From assembly GCA_030430565.1 (NCBI GenBank), contig JAUIKS010000027.1, positions 1 through 64,000 of the forward strand: a stretch of DNA of 64,000 nucleotides, given 5' to 3'. The notes under the pieces were generated by a model. It saw only the letters and a program-made list of their open reading frames with translations. It did not search any database and had not been told where the DNA came from. The position numbers and the translations under genes were made by a program. This stretch comes from Polyangia bacterium (GTDB lineage: Bacteria; Myxococcota_A; Polyangia; Nannocystales; Nannocystaceae). Below, piece after piece: positions 53,853 to 62,218 of the stretch. Every line of letters starts with the position of its first letter. Positions within the stretch are counted from its first letter, which is position 1.

Positions 53853-54886
53853 TGGAACGCACACAAACAGCCACGGCGGGCGCGTACTCGAATCCAGCGA
53901 AGACCGGGGCCGCGAGCGAGGACGGTCAGCTGTCCGTTCGCGAGGTCTCGCGGCTGTTCAGCCTGCCCGAGAGCCGGCTGCGCTACTGGGCGCAGACGGG
54001 CTTCATCCGCCCGTCCGGGCGCGCCGGCGGTCGCAACCTCTACAGCTTCCGCGACCTGATCGGCATCAAGGTCGCCAAAGAGCTGCTCGAGGCGGGGCTC
54101 TCGCTCCAGCGCGTGCGCAAGAACCTCGACGTCCTGCGCCTCAAGCTGCCCGAGGTCGACGAGCCGCTCTCGCGCCTGCGGATCCGCAGCGAGCACGAGC
54201 GCGTGCTCGTCGAGGACAACCAGCGGACCTTCGACGCCGCGACCGGCCAGTGCATCCTCGACTTCAGCGTCGAGGGTCTGCGCGAGGAGATCGCGCAGGT
54301 GCTCGCGCTCCCCGGCACCCGGGCCGCGCGCGAGCAGGCGCTCGGCGTCGACGAGCGCTCGGCCTACGAGCTGTTTCGCCACGCGTGCGCGCGCGAGCAG
54401 GAGTGGGACGGCCAGGACCCCGAGCACCCGGCGGTGCTCGAGGCCAAGGACGCCTACGAGCGCGCGCTCGACCTCGACCCGGGGCTCGCGGCGGCCTACA
54501 CCAACCTCGGCTCGCTGCTCGCGGCGACCGGCGACATTGATGGCGCTCGGGACATGTTCGACGAGGCGCTGCGCTGCGACGAGGATCAGCCCGAGGCGCA
54601 GTCGAACCTCGCCGCGCTCGCGCTCAAGACCGGCGACCACGAGACCGCGATCGCCGGCTACCGCCAGGTCCTGCGGACCGCGCCCGACTACGCCGAGGCC
54701 CACTACGGCATCGCCCGCGCGCTGCTCGGGGTCGGCGGCAAGGGCCAGGCGCTCGCGCACCTCGAGCGCTTCTGCGACGCCGTCGAGCGCACGCCGGCCG
54801 AGGCGCGCGACGCCACGCTCGAGGAGCGGCGCGCGCACGCCCGCGCGGTGATCCGGGCGCTGCGCGACGAGCTGGGCGTGGGTTAG
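53852..54886 (+). CDS. MerR-type HTH and TPR fusion protein
   Basis: 344 aa. Residues 27-95 form a MerR-like winged helix: SVREVSRLFSLPESRLRYWAQTGFIRPSG, then YSFRDLIGIKVAKELLEAGLSLQRVRK. The C-terminal 170 residues are TPR repeats (AYERALDLDPGLAAAYTNLGSLLAATGDIDGA, EALRCDEDQPEAQSNLAALALKTGDHETA, GYRQVLRTAPDYAEAHYGIARALLGV). The combination, DNA-binding sensor plus protein-interaction scaffold, is known in myxobacteria. Coupled to the upstream gene by TGATG. Confidence 0.85.
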   Translation: MERTQTATAGAYSNPAKTGAASEDGQLSVREVSRLFSLPESRLRYWAQTGFIRPSGRAGGRNLYSFRDLIGIKVAKELLEAGLSLQRVRKNLDVLRLKLPEVDEPLSRLRIRSEHERVLVEDNQRTFDAATGQCILDFSVEGLREEIAQVLALPGTRAAREQALGVDERSAYELFRHACAREQEWDGQDPEHPAVLEAKDAYERALDLDPGLAAAYTNLGSLLAATGDIDGARDMFDEALRCDEDQPEAQSNLAALALKTGDHETAIAGYRQVLRTAPDYAEAHYGIARALLGVGGKGQALAHLERFCDAVERTPAEARDATLEERRAHARAVIRALRDELGVG

Positions 54887-55232
54887 CAGCCCGTGGCGAA
54901 CGTCCGCGGGCCGCTTCGCTTGGTCGGCGCGCATCGAAGTTCTTATCGCTGAACTTGCAGAACAGCTCCTCGGGCGTGCCCCTGGATCTGGGAGACAAGC
55001 TCGCACGTCTCATCGGCGCTCACGGGACGCGCGCGAGCCAGGGAGGAGCCGCCTGAGGACGGCGAGCGCGACGGCCCTCGTCCGCTTGATTGGGTCGGGC
55101 GCACGCCGCCCCTGGCGTTAAGCAGCGGCCCGTATAGCGAGGACCTCCGGAAGTTCTTAACGTGCGCGCGTATTCGCGGCCTGGGCTCGAGGTAGGCTTC
55201 GGGCTCGCCGCGCCCGCGGCGACAAAGACGAA
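54887..55232. other. intergenic region with dispersed repeat
   Basis: No gene seen in 346 bases. Contains copy B of the dispersed repeat (55029-55132) and presumably the promoter of the GH3-like gene. Confidence 0.55.
55029..55132. repeat. dispersed intergenic repeat, copy B
   Basis: Counterpart of 16507-16629; see that entry for the shared blocks. This copy is shorter by about 20 bases in the middle. Confidence 0.6.
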
Positions 55233-56747
55233 ATGGTCATCGGGACAGGAACCTCCGAGGCGGACGTCGCGCCCGCGCGTCAGCGGCACCTCGAGGGGAT
55301 CCTGCAGAACCTCGGCGGCGCCGAGGTCGGGCGCGCCTTCGGCCTGCAGAAGATCAAGACGCTCGCGGACTTCCGCGCCGCGATCCCGCTGATGGATCTC
55401 GAGACGCACGCGCGCGAGGTCGAGGCGCGGATCGGCTTCGGCGCGACGGACTCGAAGGACCCGCGCGCGCTGGAGCTCTCGGGCTGCGCCGTCGAGCGCC
55501 GCGGCGTGGTCGAGACCTGGCGCCGCTGGCTCGGCGAGCGCTCGTCGTCGAGGCCCGGCGAGCGTGCGCTGCTGCTGCAGGCGCGCAACCCCGACCCCTT
55601 GATCGATCGCGTGCGCACCGAGGATCTCGAGGCGCTCGGCGCCGAGGTCCGCCGGATCGAGTCGCTGGCCGGCGAGCGCGCGCTCGAGCAGCTGCACGCG
55701 CTGCTCGAGGAGTTCGAGCCGACGCTGATCTGCGCGCCCAGCAGCTACACCGTCGACTGGCTCGAGCGCGCGCTGCACGGCCCGCTCGACCGCCGGATCC
55801 CCTCGCTCCGCCTCGTGCTCGCCGGTCACGATCATCGGCAGCGCGTCCGGGCGCGCGTGCCCGTCGAGTTCGCCGGCTGGATCGATCGCAGCGGTCGCCT
55901 CGGCCTGCCGTCACCGCGGGCGCCGGCGCGGTCCTTCGCGCTCGCGGCCGGGAGCGTGCTGCTCGAGCTGCTCCCACACACGAAGTTCGACCGCGGCGGT
56001 CGACCGATCCCGCAGACCGAGACCGTGCTGCCCGAGCGCTCGATCATCGGCGAGCGCTACGAGGTCGTCGTGAGCTCACCGCTCGGCTTCCTGCGCATGC
56101 GGATCGACGAGCACGTGCGCGTCGTCGGCTTCGACCCGCCGACCGCCGACGCCCCGTTCCCGCGACCCCGCGTGGTCCGCCTGCCGCCGCCGCCCATCGA
56201 CATCGCGCTCGAGGGCGTCTCGCTGCTCGGCACCTGGATGACCGCGAGCGTGCGGCAGGCGTTTCGCCCCGAGGACCCCGCGCTCGTGGCCGCGACGATC
56301 GGCCCCGACCTGACGACGATCGCCGCGGGCGGGAGCCAGCGGACGCGCGCGAGCGACCGTCGCGCGGGTCGAGCCCCCGGCGATCCCTTCGTCGACACCG
56401 AGCTCGGCGGCGTCAGCGGGGCGACCGAGCGCGCGACCCCGCGGCCGCGCCGGCTGCTCGTGCAGGTCGAGGTCCAGGGGGACGCGCGCGCCGGTCTCGA
56501 GGGACATCTCGCGAAGAGCGTCGACCAGGACCTCTGCCGCCGCAGCCCGGCCTACGCGCACCTGCGCGGGCGCGGTGAGCTGATGCCGCCCTCGGTGGTC
56601 ACGGTCGAGCCAGGCACCTATCACGCGGCGCGGATCCGCCGGATCCGCTCGCTGCGCGGACGCGTCGGCGCGCCGGTGGTGCGGGTCGTCGATCACGCGC
56701 GCGCGCCGATCTTCCCGGCGACGACGATCGGTCACATCCGCGGCTGA
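55233..56747 (+). CDS. GH3-like adenylate-forming protein
   Basis: 504 aa. N-terminal pattern of GH3-type enzymes: LGGAEVGRAFGLQKIKTLADFRAAIPLMD (family: T-x-F-G-x-x-x-G-x-x-x-I-x-x-x-x-D-F-R-x-x-V-P), and C-terminal VTVEPGTYHAARIRRIRSLRG (family: E-x-G-T-Y-x-x-W/A). GH3 proteins adenylate a small carboxylic acid and transfer it to an amino acid or thiol. The middle region with ATP-binding loops is diverged, so activity is uncertain. Stand-alone gene after the repeat. Confidence 0.72.
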   Translation: MVIGTGTSEADVAPARQRHLEGILQNLGGAEVGRAFGLQKIKTLADFRAAIPLMDLETHAREVEARIGFGATDSKDPRALELSGCAVERRGVVETWRRWLGERSSSRPGERALLLQARNPDPLIDRVRTEDLEALGAEVRRIESLAGERALEQLHALLEEFEPTLICAPSSYTVDWLERALHGPLDRRIPSLRLVLAGHDHRQRVRARVPVEFAGWIDRSGRLGLPSPRAPARSFALAAGSVLLELLPHTKFDRGGRPIPQTETVLPERSIIGERYEVVVSSPLGFLRMRIDEHVRVVGFDPPTADAPFPRPRVVRLPPPPIDIALEGVSLLGTWMTASVRQAFRPEDPALVAATIGPDLTTIAAGGSQRTRASDRRAGRAPGDPFVDTELGGVSGATERATPRPRRLLVQVEVQGDARAGLEGHLAKSVDQDLCRRSPAYAHLRGRGELMPPSVVTVEPGTYHAARIRRIRSLRGRVGAPVVRVVDHARAPIFPATTIGHIRG

Positions 56748-56793
56748 TCGTTTTCTTCAAGCGGTCTTCAAGGCTCGTGTCGAGATTTTTTTT

Positions 56794-56837
56794 TAGAAAA
56801 AATTATGCGCGCCCGCGTCGGTGAGACGCGGGCGCGC
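56794..56837 (-). terminator. rho-independent terminator of pspA
   Basis: Stem GCGCGCCCGCGTC/GACGCGGGCGCGC (13 bp, loop ggtga). Read on the minus strand it is followed by ATAATTTTTTC, a proper U-tract, 19 bp after the pspA stop. Confidence 0.85.
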
Positions 56838-56855
56838 TTGGGGGTCTCGGGCGCG

Positions 56856-57743
56856 CTACTCGGCGGAGAGCTTGCGCTTGAGCTCCTCGAGCTGCGAGTC
56901 GAGCTCGGCCTCGTCGATCGCCGCCTTGGCGGCGGCCTCGTCGGGCGTCATGTCGGGCGCCGGGGCGGGCTCGTCGGCGCCCGCGGACTCGGCCGGCGGC
57001 GGCTCGGCGCTGGCGTTCGCGCTGGCGCTGGCGCCCTCCGAGATCTGCTTCTTCTCGGCTGCTTTAAGGGCCATCTGCGACTTGAGCCGCTCGAGCTCAT
57101 CGTCGACGCCGGGGCCGGCCTCGAGGGCCTTGAACTGCGACTCGAGGCTGGAGTCGACGCCCTCGGTCAGCGCGGCGCTCATCTCCGAGGTCGCCTCGGC
57201 CTCGGCCTCGAGCTGGGTGACGCGGTCGGCCATGCGCTCGAAGGTGTCGAAGGCGCTGGTGTTGTTGATGCCGTTGAGCGTCTCGTTGATCGTGCGCTGG
57301 GCCTCGGCGCGCTTGGCTCGCGAGACGAGCATGTTGCGCTTGCGCTTGGCCTCCTCGATCTTGCTGTCGAGCCCGCGCAGGGCCTCCTTCAGCTTCTCGA
57401 CGGACTCTTTCTGGGCGTCCCACTGCTGCTTGAGCGAGGCGGCGATCTCGGCGTGGCTCTTCTTGCGGCCGAGCGCGGCGCGGGCGAGGTTGTCGTCGCC
57501 TGCGCGCACGGCCAGCATGGCCTTCTTCTCCCAGTCCGCGGCCTTCGCGGCCTCGGTCTCGTACTGCTTCTTGAGCCGCTTCTCATCGGCGATCGCGACG
57601 GCGACCTGCTTCTTCGCCTCGACGAGCTGGGACTTCATGTCGACGAGGACCTGATTGAGCATCTTCTCAGGGTCCTCGGCCTTGTTGATCAGCTCGTTGA
57701 TGTTCGAGCGGAAGAGCGTGCCGATGCGTGAAAACAGTCCCAT
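56856..57743 (-). CDS. pspA: PspA/IM30 (ESCRT-III-like) membrane-stress protein
   Basis: 295 aa. N-terminal amphipathic helix MGLFSRIGTLFRSNINELINKAEDPEKML, then long coiled coil (residues 30-225) with RKKSHAEIAASLKQQ, the family pattern. A 60-residue Ala/Pro/Glu linker follows and a short C-terminal helix (DEAELDSQLEELKRKL), typical of longer homologues. Forms membrane-associated polymers that keep the inner membrane intact under stress. SD aggagg lies within the end of the upstream gene; the two are separated by 3 bp, so co-translated. Followed by a strong terminator. Confidence 0.93.
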   Translation of the reverse strand: MGLFSRIGTLFRSNINELINKAEDPEKMLNQVLVDMKSQLVEAKKQVAVAIADEKRLKKQYETEAAKAADWEKKAMLAVRAGDDNLARAALGRKKSHAEIAASLKQQWDAQKESVEKLKEALRGLDSKIEEAKRKRNMLVSRAKRAEAQRTINETLNGINNTSAFDTFERMADRVTQLEAEAEATSEMSAALTEGVDSSLESQFKALEAGPGVDDELERLKSQMALKAAEKKQISEGASASANASAEPPPAESAGADEPAPAPDMTPDEAAAKAAIDEAELDSQLEELKRKLSAE

Positions 57744-57746
57744 GGA

Positions 57747-58157
57747 TCAGGTCGCCTCCTGGGCCTTGGGCGAGGGCCGCCACCGCGCGATCGTCCCGAG
57801 GTGACTGTCCAGGCTCATGGACATGTCATCAATCATGGCCTGAAACTCGTTGAAGTCCAGCGTCTCGACGGGGTGCGCGCCGGAGAGCACGAGCTGCCGG
57901 TCCTGGAGCCCGTACGCGCAGTGCAGCAGCTCCTCGTTGAGCTCGAGCAGGGTGCGAAACAGCGCCTCTTGGTCCGGCGTATCCTCGGCCAGCTCGAACA
58001 CAGGCGTCGAGAACAGCACGATCGGCTCCTGGATCTTGACCACGATTTGCGTGTGGCGCAGGTTGCCGGGCGAGATCAGCCAAGTTGCGTCGCCGAGCTG
58101 CTCGTGCACGAGCTCCATGCGACGGATGTAGGATTCCAACGTATCCGTGTGACTCAT
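57747..58157 (-). CDS. YbjN/CesT-type chaperone-like protein
   Basis: 136 aa. Single alpha/beta domain: LESYIRRMELVHEQLGDATWLI, IVVKIQEPIVLFSTPVFELAEDT, LFRTLLELNEELLHCAYGLQDRQLVLSGAHPVETLDFNEFQAMIDDM, matching the YbjN/CesT fold. In other genomes such proteins accompany type III secretion chaperone-like systems or, as here, pspA. Being first of a two-gene operon with pspA suggests a role in membrane stress. ATG 58157 chosen; the frame runs further upstream without protein-like sequence. Confidence 0.8.
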   Translation of the reverse strand: MSHTDTLESYIRRMELVHEQLGDATWLISPGNLRHTQIVVKIQEPIVLFSTPVFELAEDTPDQEALFRTLLELNEELLHCAYGLQDRQLVLSGAHPVETLDFNEFQAMIDDMSMSLDSHLGTIARWRPSPKAQEAT

Positions 58158-58416
58158 GATGGTAGCGGCGCGGTCAGAACGCGCGTGCGCGTTATGGGCG
58201 CGCTGTATTCTAAGCACCGGCCCATCGGGCGGCAATAGCAATGGGCGTGACGCCGTCGCGCGCGATCCTTGGAATATTGGAATAGGCGCGGCTTCACGCC
58301 CGTAGATGAAACCTGCAGTCGCGATCGATGAGCGCGCCGAGAGGCCACCGTCGGCGAGGTCGCGCGGGCTTCGTCGGCTTGGCCGGGGGCCGCGCTCGTG
58401 GTATCTGGCTGGCCTT

Positions 58417-59190
58417 ATGAATGCCCAGGCGCCTCTGCCCGAGATCCCGAAGGACCGGCTGCCGCGCCATATCGGCATCATCATGGACGGGAACGGCCGC
58501 TGGGCGAATAACCGCGGCCTGCCGCGCGAGCACGGCCACGAGCGTGGCGCCGACGCGGTGCGAACCACCGTGCGGGCCGCGCGGAAGATCGGCGTCGAGG
58601 CGCTGACGCTGTTCGCGTTCTCCTCGCAAAATTGGGATCGCCCGCCGACCGAGGTGTTTCACCTCATGCAGCTGCTCAATCGATACCTCGTCGAAGAGCG
58701 CGCGGAGATCCTCGACAACAACATTCGCTTGGTGACGGTCGGGCAGACGCACCGGCTGCCCGAGTACGTGCTCGAGCCGATGACGAACCTGATCGAGGCG
58801 TCGGCCAACAACGACGGCATGGTCCTGTGTCTGGCGCTCAGCTACGGCGGTCGCGAGATGATCACCGACGCCGTCCGCAAGCTCGCTCGCGCGGTCGCCG
58901 CCGGGACCTTGGAGCCTGAGTCGATCACGACGAAGAGCATCGAGGCGCACCTCGACTCGAGTCGCATGCTCCCGCCGCTGGACCTCCTGATCCGCACCAG
59001 CGGCGAGCACCGCATCTCCAACTTCTTCCTGTGGGAAGCCGCCTACGCCGAGCTGTTCTTCACCGAGGTGCTGTGGCCGGATTTTCAGCGCGAGAACCTG
59101 ATCGCGGCGCTGCGCGACTACGCGGGTAGAGAACGTCGTTTTGGTCTCACCTCCTCGCAGGTTGAGGACAAAGAGGAGGAGGGCACATGA
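58417..59190 (+). CDS. uppS: isoprenyl transferase (undecaprenyl diphosphate synthase)
   Basis: 257 aa. Catalytic Asp in IGIIMDGNGRWANNRGLPREHGHERGA (D24), then LTLFAFSSQNWDRPPTEV, the SYGGR motif (LCLALSYGGREMITDA) and the C-terminal LLIRTSGEHRISNFFLWEAAYAELFF, DFQRENLIAALRDYAGRERRFG: all family signatures. Makes the C55 lipid carrier for peptidoglycan. Shares ATGA with cdsA, a common pairing. ATG 58417 chosen. Confidence 0.96.
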   Translation: MNAQAPLPEIPKDRLPRHIGIIMDGNGRWANNRGLPREHGHERGADAVRTTVRAARKIGVEALTLFAFSSQNWDRPPTEVFHLMQLLNRYLVEERAEILDNNIRLVTVGQTHRLPEYVLEPMTNLIEASANNDGMVLCLALSYGGREMITDAVRKLARAVAAGTLEPESITTKSIEAHLDSSRMLPPLDLLIRTSGEHRISNFFLWEAAYAELFFTEVLWPDFQRENLIAALRDYAGRERRFGLTSSQVEDKEEEGT

Positions 59191-60032
59191 GCAACTTGAC
59201 GCAGCGCCTGCTGACCGCGGCCGTGCTCGTCCCGATCCTCGTCGTCGCGCTGTTTTACGACCCGACGCCGTGGAGCATCCTCGCGATCGCGGTGCTCGCC
59301 GGCGGCTTCGCCCACGACGAGTTCCTGCGCATGTCCCTGCCCGTCGCGCCCGACGGCGGCGGCGATCGGGCGACGGCGCTGCGCGGCCTGACGATCCTGT
59401 GCGGGGCCGCGCTCAACGTGCTCTGCTGCGTGTTCGGTCCCGCGCAAGCGATGGCGCCGACGCTCACCGTGTCGGCGCTGTTGATCGCCGCCGCGGTGCT
59501 CCTGCGCAGACACGCGCTCGACCAGGGCGCGCGTCACCTGATGGCCTGCTTCACGAGCGTCGTCTACGTCGCGCTGCTCGTCTCGGTCTGGTCCCTGATC
59601 AAGGCGACCCTGCCCAACGGCGCGAGCTGGCTGTTCGTCACCCTCGGGATCGCCTTCGGCACCGACACCTTCGCGTACTTCGCCGGGCGCGCGTTCGGCA
59701 AGACCAAGCTCTACCCCGAGGTCAGCCCCAAGAAGACCGTCGAGGGCAGCCTCGGCGGCCTCGCGGGCGGCGTGTTCGTGACCACGACCTTCGGCTGCCT
59801 GTGGATGCTGCCGGAGCTGCCCGTGGGGCACGCGATCGCGCTCGGGATCATCGGCTCGGCCTTCGGGCAGGTCGGCGACCTGGTGGAGTCGATGTTCAAA
59901 CGTGGCTTTAAGGTCAAGGACTCCGGCAACCTGCTACCTGGCCACGGGGGCATGCTCGATCGCGTCGACGGCCTGCTGTTCGTCGCGCCGGTCGTCTACT
60001 ACTACGTCACGCTGATCCTGCCGAGCGTCTGA
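59187..60032 (+). CDS. cdsA: phosphatidate cytidylyltransferase
   Basis: 281-aa inner-membrane enzyme making CDP-diacylglycerol. Several transmembrane helices, LGIAFGTDTFAYFAGRAFGKTKLYPEVSPKKTVEGSLGG, and the signature GIIGSAFGQVGDLVESMFKRGFKVKDSGNLLPGHGGMLDRVDGLL near the C-terminus (S-x(8)-D-x(3)-R/K-x(4)-D-x(6)-G-x-G-G-x-D-R-x-D). Coupled to uppS by a 4-bp ATGA overlap; ends converging with a small membrane-protein gene. Confidence 0.95.
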   Translation: MSNLTQRLLTAAVLVPILVVALFYDPTPWSILAIAVLAGGFAHDEFLRMSLPVAPDGGGDRATALRGLTILCGAALNVLCCVFGPAQAMAPTLTVSALLIAAAVLLRRHALDQGARHLMACFTSVVYVALLVSVWSLIKATLPNGASWLFVTLGIAFGTDTFAYFAGRAFGKTKLYPEVSPKKTVEGSLGGLAGGVFVTTTFGCLWMLPELPVGHAIALGIIGSAFGQVGDLVESMFKRGFKVKDSGNLLPGHGGMLDRVDGLLFVAPVVYYYVTLILPSV

Positions 60033-60057
60033 GCACGGCTGAGCGTGGGCCGTCGAG

Positions 60058-60288
60058 TTAGCTCGGGCCGGGCGGCAGCGCCTTTTGCTCGTTCGACTTG
60101 CGGCCGAGGTAGAAGCCGGCGCCGCCGATGAGTAGGATCGGGAACAGGTACCAGAGCGTCGAGACGACCAGGCCAGTCCCGACTGCGGTCGCTGCCCCTG
60201 CCGCTCCTGCGGCGCCGGTTGAGGCCTGTTGCTTCTTGGCGTACGCGAACGCGGCCGCGCCGGTGGCGAGAGCGAGGAGCCAAATCAC
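60058..60288 (-). CDS. small two-helix membrane protein
   Basis: 76 aa from GTG 60288. N-terminal helix (IWLLALATGAAAFAY), a Gly/Ala-rich stretch, a second helix (LWYLFPILLIGGAGFYLG) and a basic tail. Function unknown. Short, so only moderate trust that it is expressed. Confidence 0.55.
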   Translation of the reverse strand: MIWLLALATGAAAFAYAKKQQASTGAAGAAGAATAVGTGLVVSTLWYLFPILLIGGAGFYLGRKSNEQKALPPGPS

Positions 60289-60739
60289 GTACAGAGACTA
60301 ACCGTGTCGCGTCCAAGAGCAACCCGGCGGGCTTGGATTCCCCCGGGGGCGCGGCGCGAGCGTCCGCTGGGCCGGTTTCGCCCGCGAGACTGAGCGCACG
60401 CGGAGGCGCGCGCTCCTGTGCGCTGGGCCGTTGACGCGGCTGAGGTCGCGTGGAAGCCTCCGACCCAGCGCACGCGAACCATCGAACGACACCGACACGC
60501 TCACCACGCTAGCTCGCACACGCTCTTCAGTCCTCAACTCAACCCTCACGCGCGAGCGACTCCGAGATCTGAAACCTACGAAGCGCTAAGAACAAGAACT
60601 CGCGATGTGCGCAGTTTTTTCGCCGACGCCGTATCCACGGCGTCGGCGTTGTTCTTGGCGCCTTCGTCAGGCGGCGCTCGTGTGTACAGGCAACGAACGC
60701 GGCGGGGGGCAGAGCACGGACCAGCGTAGCGCGCGGCGC
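60289..60739. other. intergenic region, no gene seen
   Basis: 450 bases. Holds one strong hairpin at 60621-60648 (CGCCGACGCCG/CGGCGTCGGCG, loop tatcca) with a T-run on the 5' side (plus strand) and weak T-rich sequence after it (ttgttcttgg). Confidence 0.5.
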
Positions 60740-61036
60740 TCAGTCGTCGTCGCCGTGCGCGTTCGCGGCGGCGTTGGTGCGCAGCACGGCCTCCTGGGCG
60801 GCGCGCGAGAGCTGGGTGGCCTGGGTGGCCTGGGCGCGGCGAGCCGGGACCGCGTTGGGCCCGTACTTCGGCTTGGGCCACTCGATGTCGTGCTTGATGA
60901 TGCGTCGTTTCAGCGCGTGCCGGGTGATGCCGAGCATGCCGGCCGCTTCGACGATCGTCCCGGCGTGGTTGAGGGCTTCCGTGCAGAGGCGTTTCTCGGC
61001 GTCGGCGAGGTTGAAGCTTTCGAGTACGAGGCGCAT
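60740..61036 (-). CDS. Fis-type HTH protein
   Basis: 98 aa. Fis-family HTH: TIVEAAGMLGITRHALKRRIIKHDIEWPKP (residues about 24-53), as in the C-terminal DNA-binding domain of NtrC-type regulators, here without AAA+ or receiver domain. The Ala-rich tail has AQATQATQ-like repeats. It sits divergent to KAS III across a promoter that contains the palindrome 61158-61177, so it may bind there. ATG 61036 chosen over 61078. Confidence 0.78.
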   Translation of the reverse strand: MRLVLESFNLADAEKRLCTEALNHAGTIVEAAGMLGITRHALKRRIIKHDIEWPKPKYGPNAVPARRAQATQATQLSRAAQEAVLRTNAAANAHGDDD

Positions 61037-61157
61037 GGCGGTGAGCGTATGGGGTCCGCGTGGTCTGGGGTGGATCATGTGCGCGACAAAATTGCTTGAA
61101 TATCTCGCGTTCGCGCGCGTCTGGGCGTCCTCGCGCCTACCTGTCCGGCTGGCCGGG

Positions 61158-61177
61158 TTATGTCTAAAAAGACATAA
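61158..61177. promoter_or_regulatory. palindrome TTATGTCT-N4-AGACATAA in KAS III promoter
   Basis: Perfect 8-bp arms around aaaa, 61 bp before the KAS III start and 121 bp before the Fis-type gene start. The inner 6 bp of each arm equal the palindrome at 31607-31622. Confidence 0.75.
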
Positions 61178-61238
61178 CTAGGCCGCGTGAGGACGACAAT
61201 CTTGACTTGCCCTAAAGCCATGTGCAAGCAAGGTCTTC

Positions 61239-62207
61239 GTGCGCGTCAAGATCACCAACGCGGCGCTCTCTGTGCCGCCGCTCGTCGAGACTGCCGAGGA
61301 GGTCGCGGGTCGCTGCGGCGTCGACGTGAACTGGGTTCTGAGCCGAGTAGGCGTGCGTCGCCGCCACGTCGCGGTCGACCGCCACGTCGAGCGCCTCGGC
61401 GCCGCCGCGGCGCGCGAGGCCCTGGCCTCCGGGCCGCCGCCTGATCTCGTGATCAACGCGTCGCTCACGCCGCGGCAGGCGATCCCGGACTCCTCGGTCT
61501 TCCTGCTGCGCGAGCTGGGCCTGCGCGGCGTCCCGGGCTTCACGATCCACGGGACATGTCTCTCGTTTCTTGTCGCGCTGCACACCGCGTCGACGCTGAT
61601 CTCCGCCGGCGCCTACCGCCGCGTGCTGATCGTCTCCGCCGAGATCGCGTCGGTCGGCCGCGACTGGAAGCACCCCGAGAGCGCCGCGCTGTTCGGCGAC
61701 GGCGCGGCCGCGGCGATCGTCGAGCCGACGCCTGCGGGCGAGCCGAGCGAGCTGCTGGGCTTCGCGATGGAGACCTACCCCGAGGGCGCCGAGTTCACGC
61801 AGATCCGCGGCGGCGGCGTGGTGCGTCACCCCAACGACGCGGACACGCGCCCCGAGGATCACCTCTTCGAGATGAACGGGCCGGCGATCTATCGCCTCGG
61901 GCGGCCGCTCGTCGGCACGCTGCTGGCCCGCGTCTACGCGTCGGCTGGGCTCTCGGGCCCCGAGGACGTTGACCTCGTGGTCCCGCACCAGGCCTCGGGC
62001 CTCGCGCTCGCCTCGCTGCGGCGCTACGGCTTCGCCAAGGAGCGCGTGGTCAACATCATCGCGGACTACGGCAACTGCATCGCCGCCAGCATCCCGATGG
62101 CGCTGGCCCACGCCCACCGCGAGGGTCGCCTCAAGCGCGGCGATCGAGTGCTCGTGCTGGGGACCGGCGCGGGCTTCTCGATGGCGGCCGCGGCGCTTCG
62201 CTGGTAG
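61239..62207 (+). CDS. 3-oxoacyl-ACP synthase III-like (KAS III/thiolase superfamily)
   Basis: 322 aa from GTG 61239. Catalytic Cys in IHGTCLSFLVAL, His in VVPHQASGLAL and Asn in IADYGNCIAASIPMAL (the FabH Cys-His-Asn triad), plus LFGDGAAAAIVE and VLGTGAGFSMAAAAL. The HGTCLSF is unlike FabH's D-x-x-A-A-C and closer to OleA/BioZ or polyketide-type starter enzymes, so condensing of a special acyl chain is likely rather than core fatty acid synthesis. Followed 11 bp later by the sulfotransferase. Confidence 0.87.
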   Translation: MRVKITNAALSVPPLVETAEEVAGRCGVDVNWVLSRVGVRRRHVAVDRHVERLGAAAAREALASGPPPDLVINASLTPRQAIPDSSVFLLRELGLRGVPGFTIHGTCLSFLVALHTASTLISAGAYRRVLIVSAEIASVGRDWKHPESAALFGDGAAAAIVEPTPAGEPSELLGFAMETYPEGAEFTQIRGGGVVRHPNDADTRPEDHLFEMNGPAIYRLGRPLVGTLLARVYASAGLSGPEDVDLVVPHQASGLALASLRRYGFAKERVVNIIADYGNCIAASIPMALAHAHREGRLKRGDRVLVLGTGAGFSMAAAALRW

Positions 62208-62218
62208 GGTCCGCCGGC

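Noticed and set aside
60621..60648. Rho-independent terminator
   Set aside because: Strong stem, but the T-run is on the wrong side for either neighbouring gene and no gene ends close by; kept only as a hairpin in the intergenic entry.
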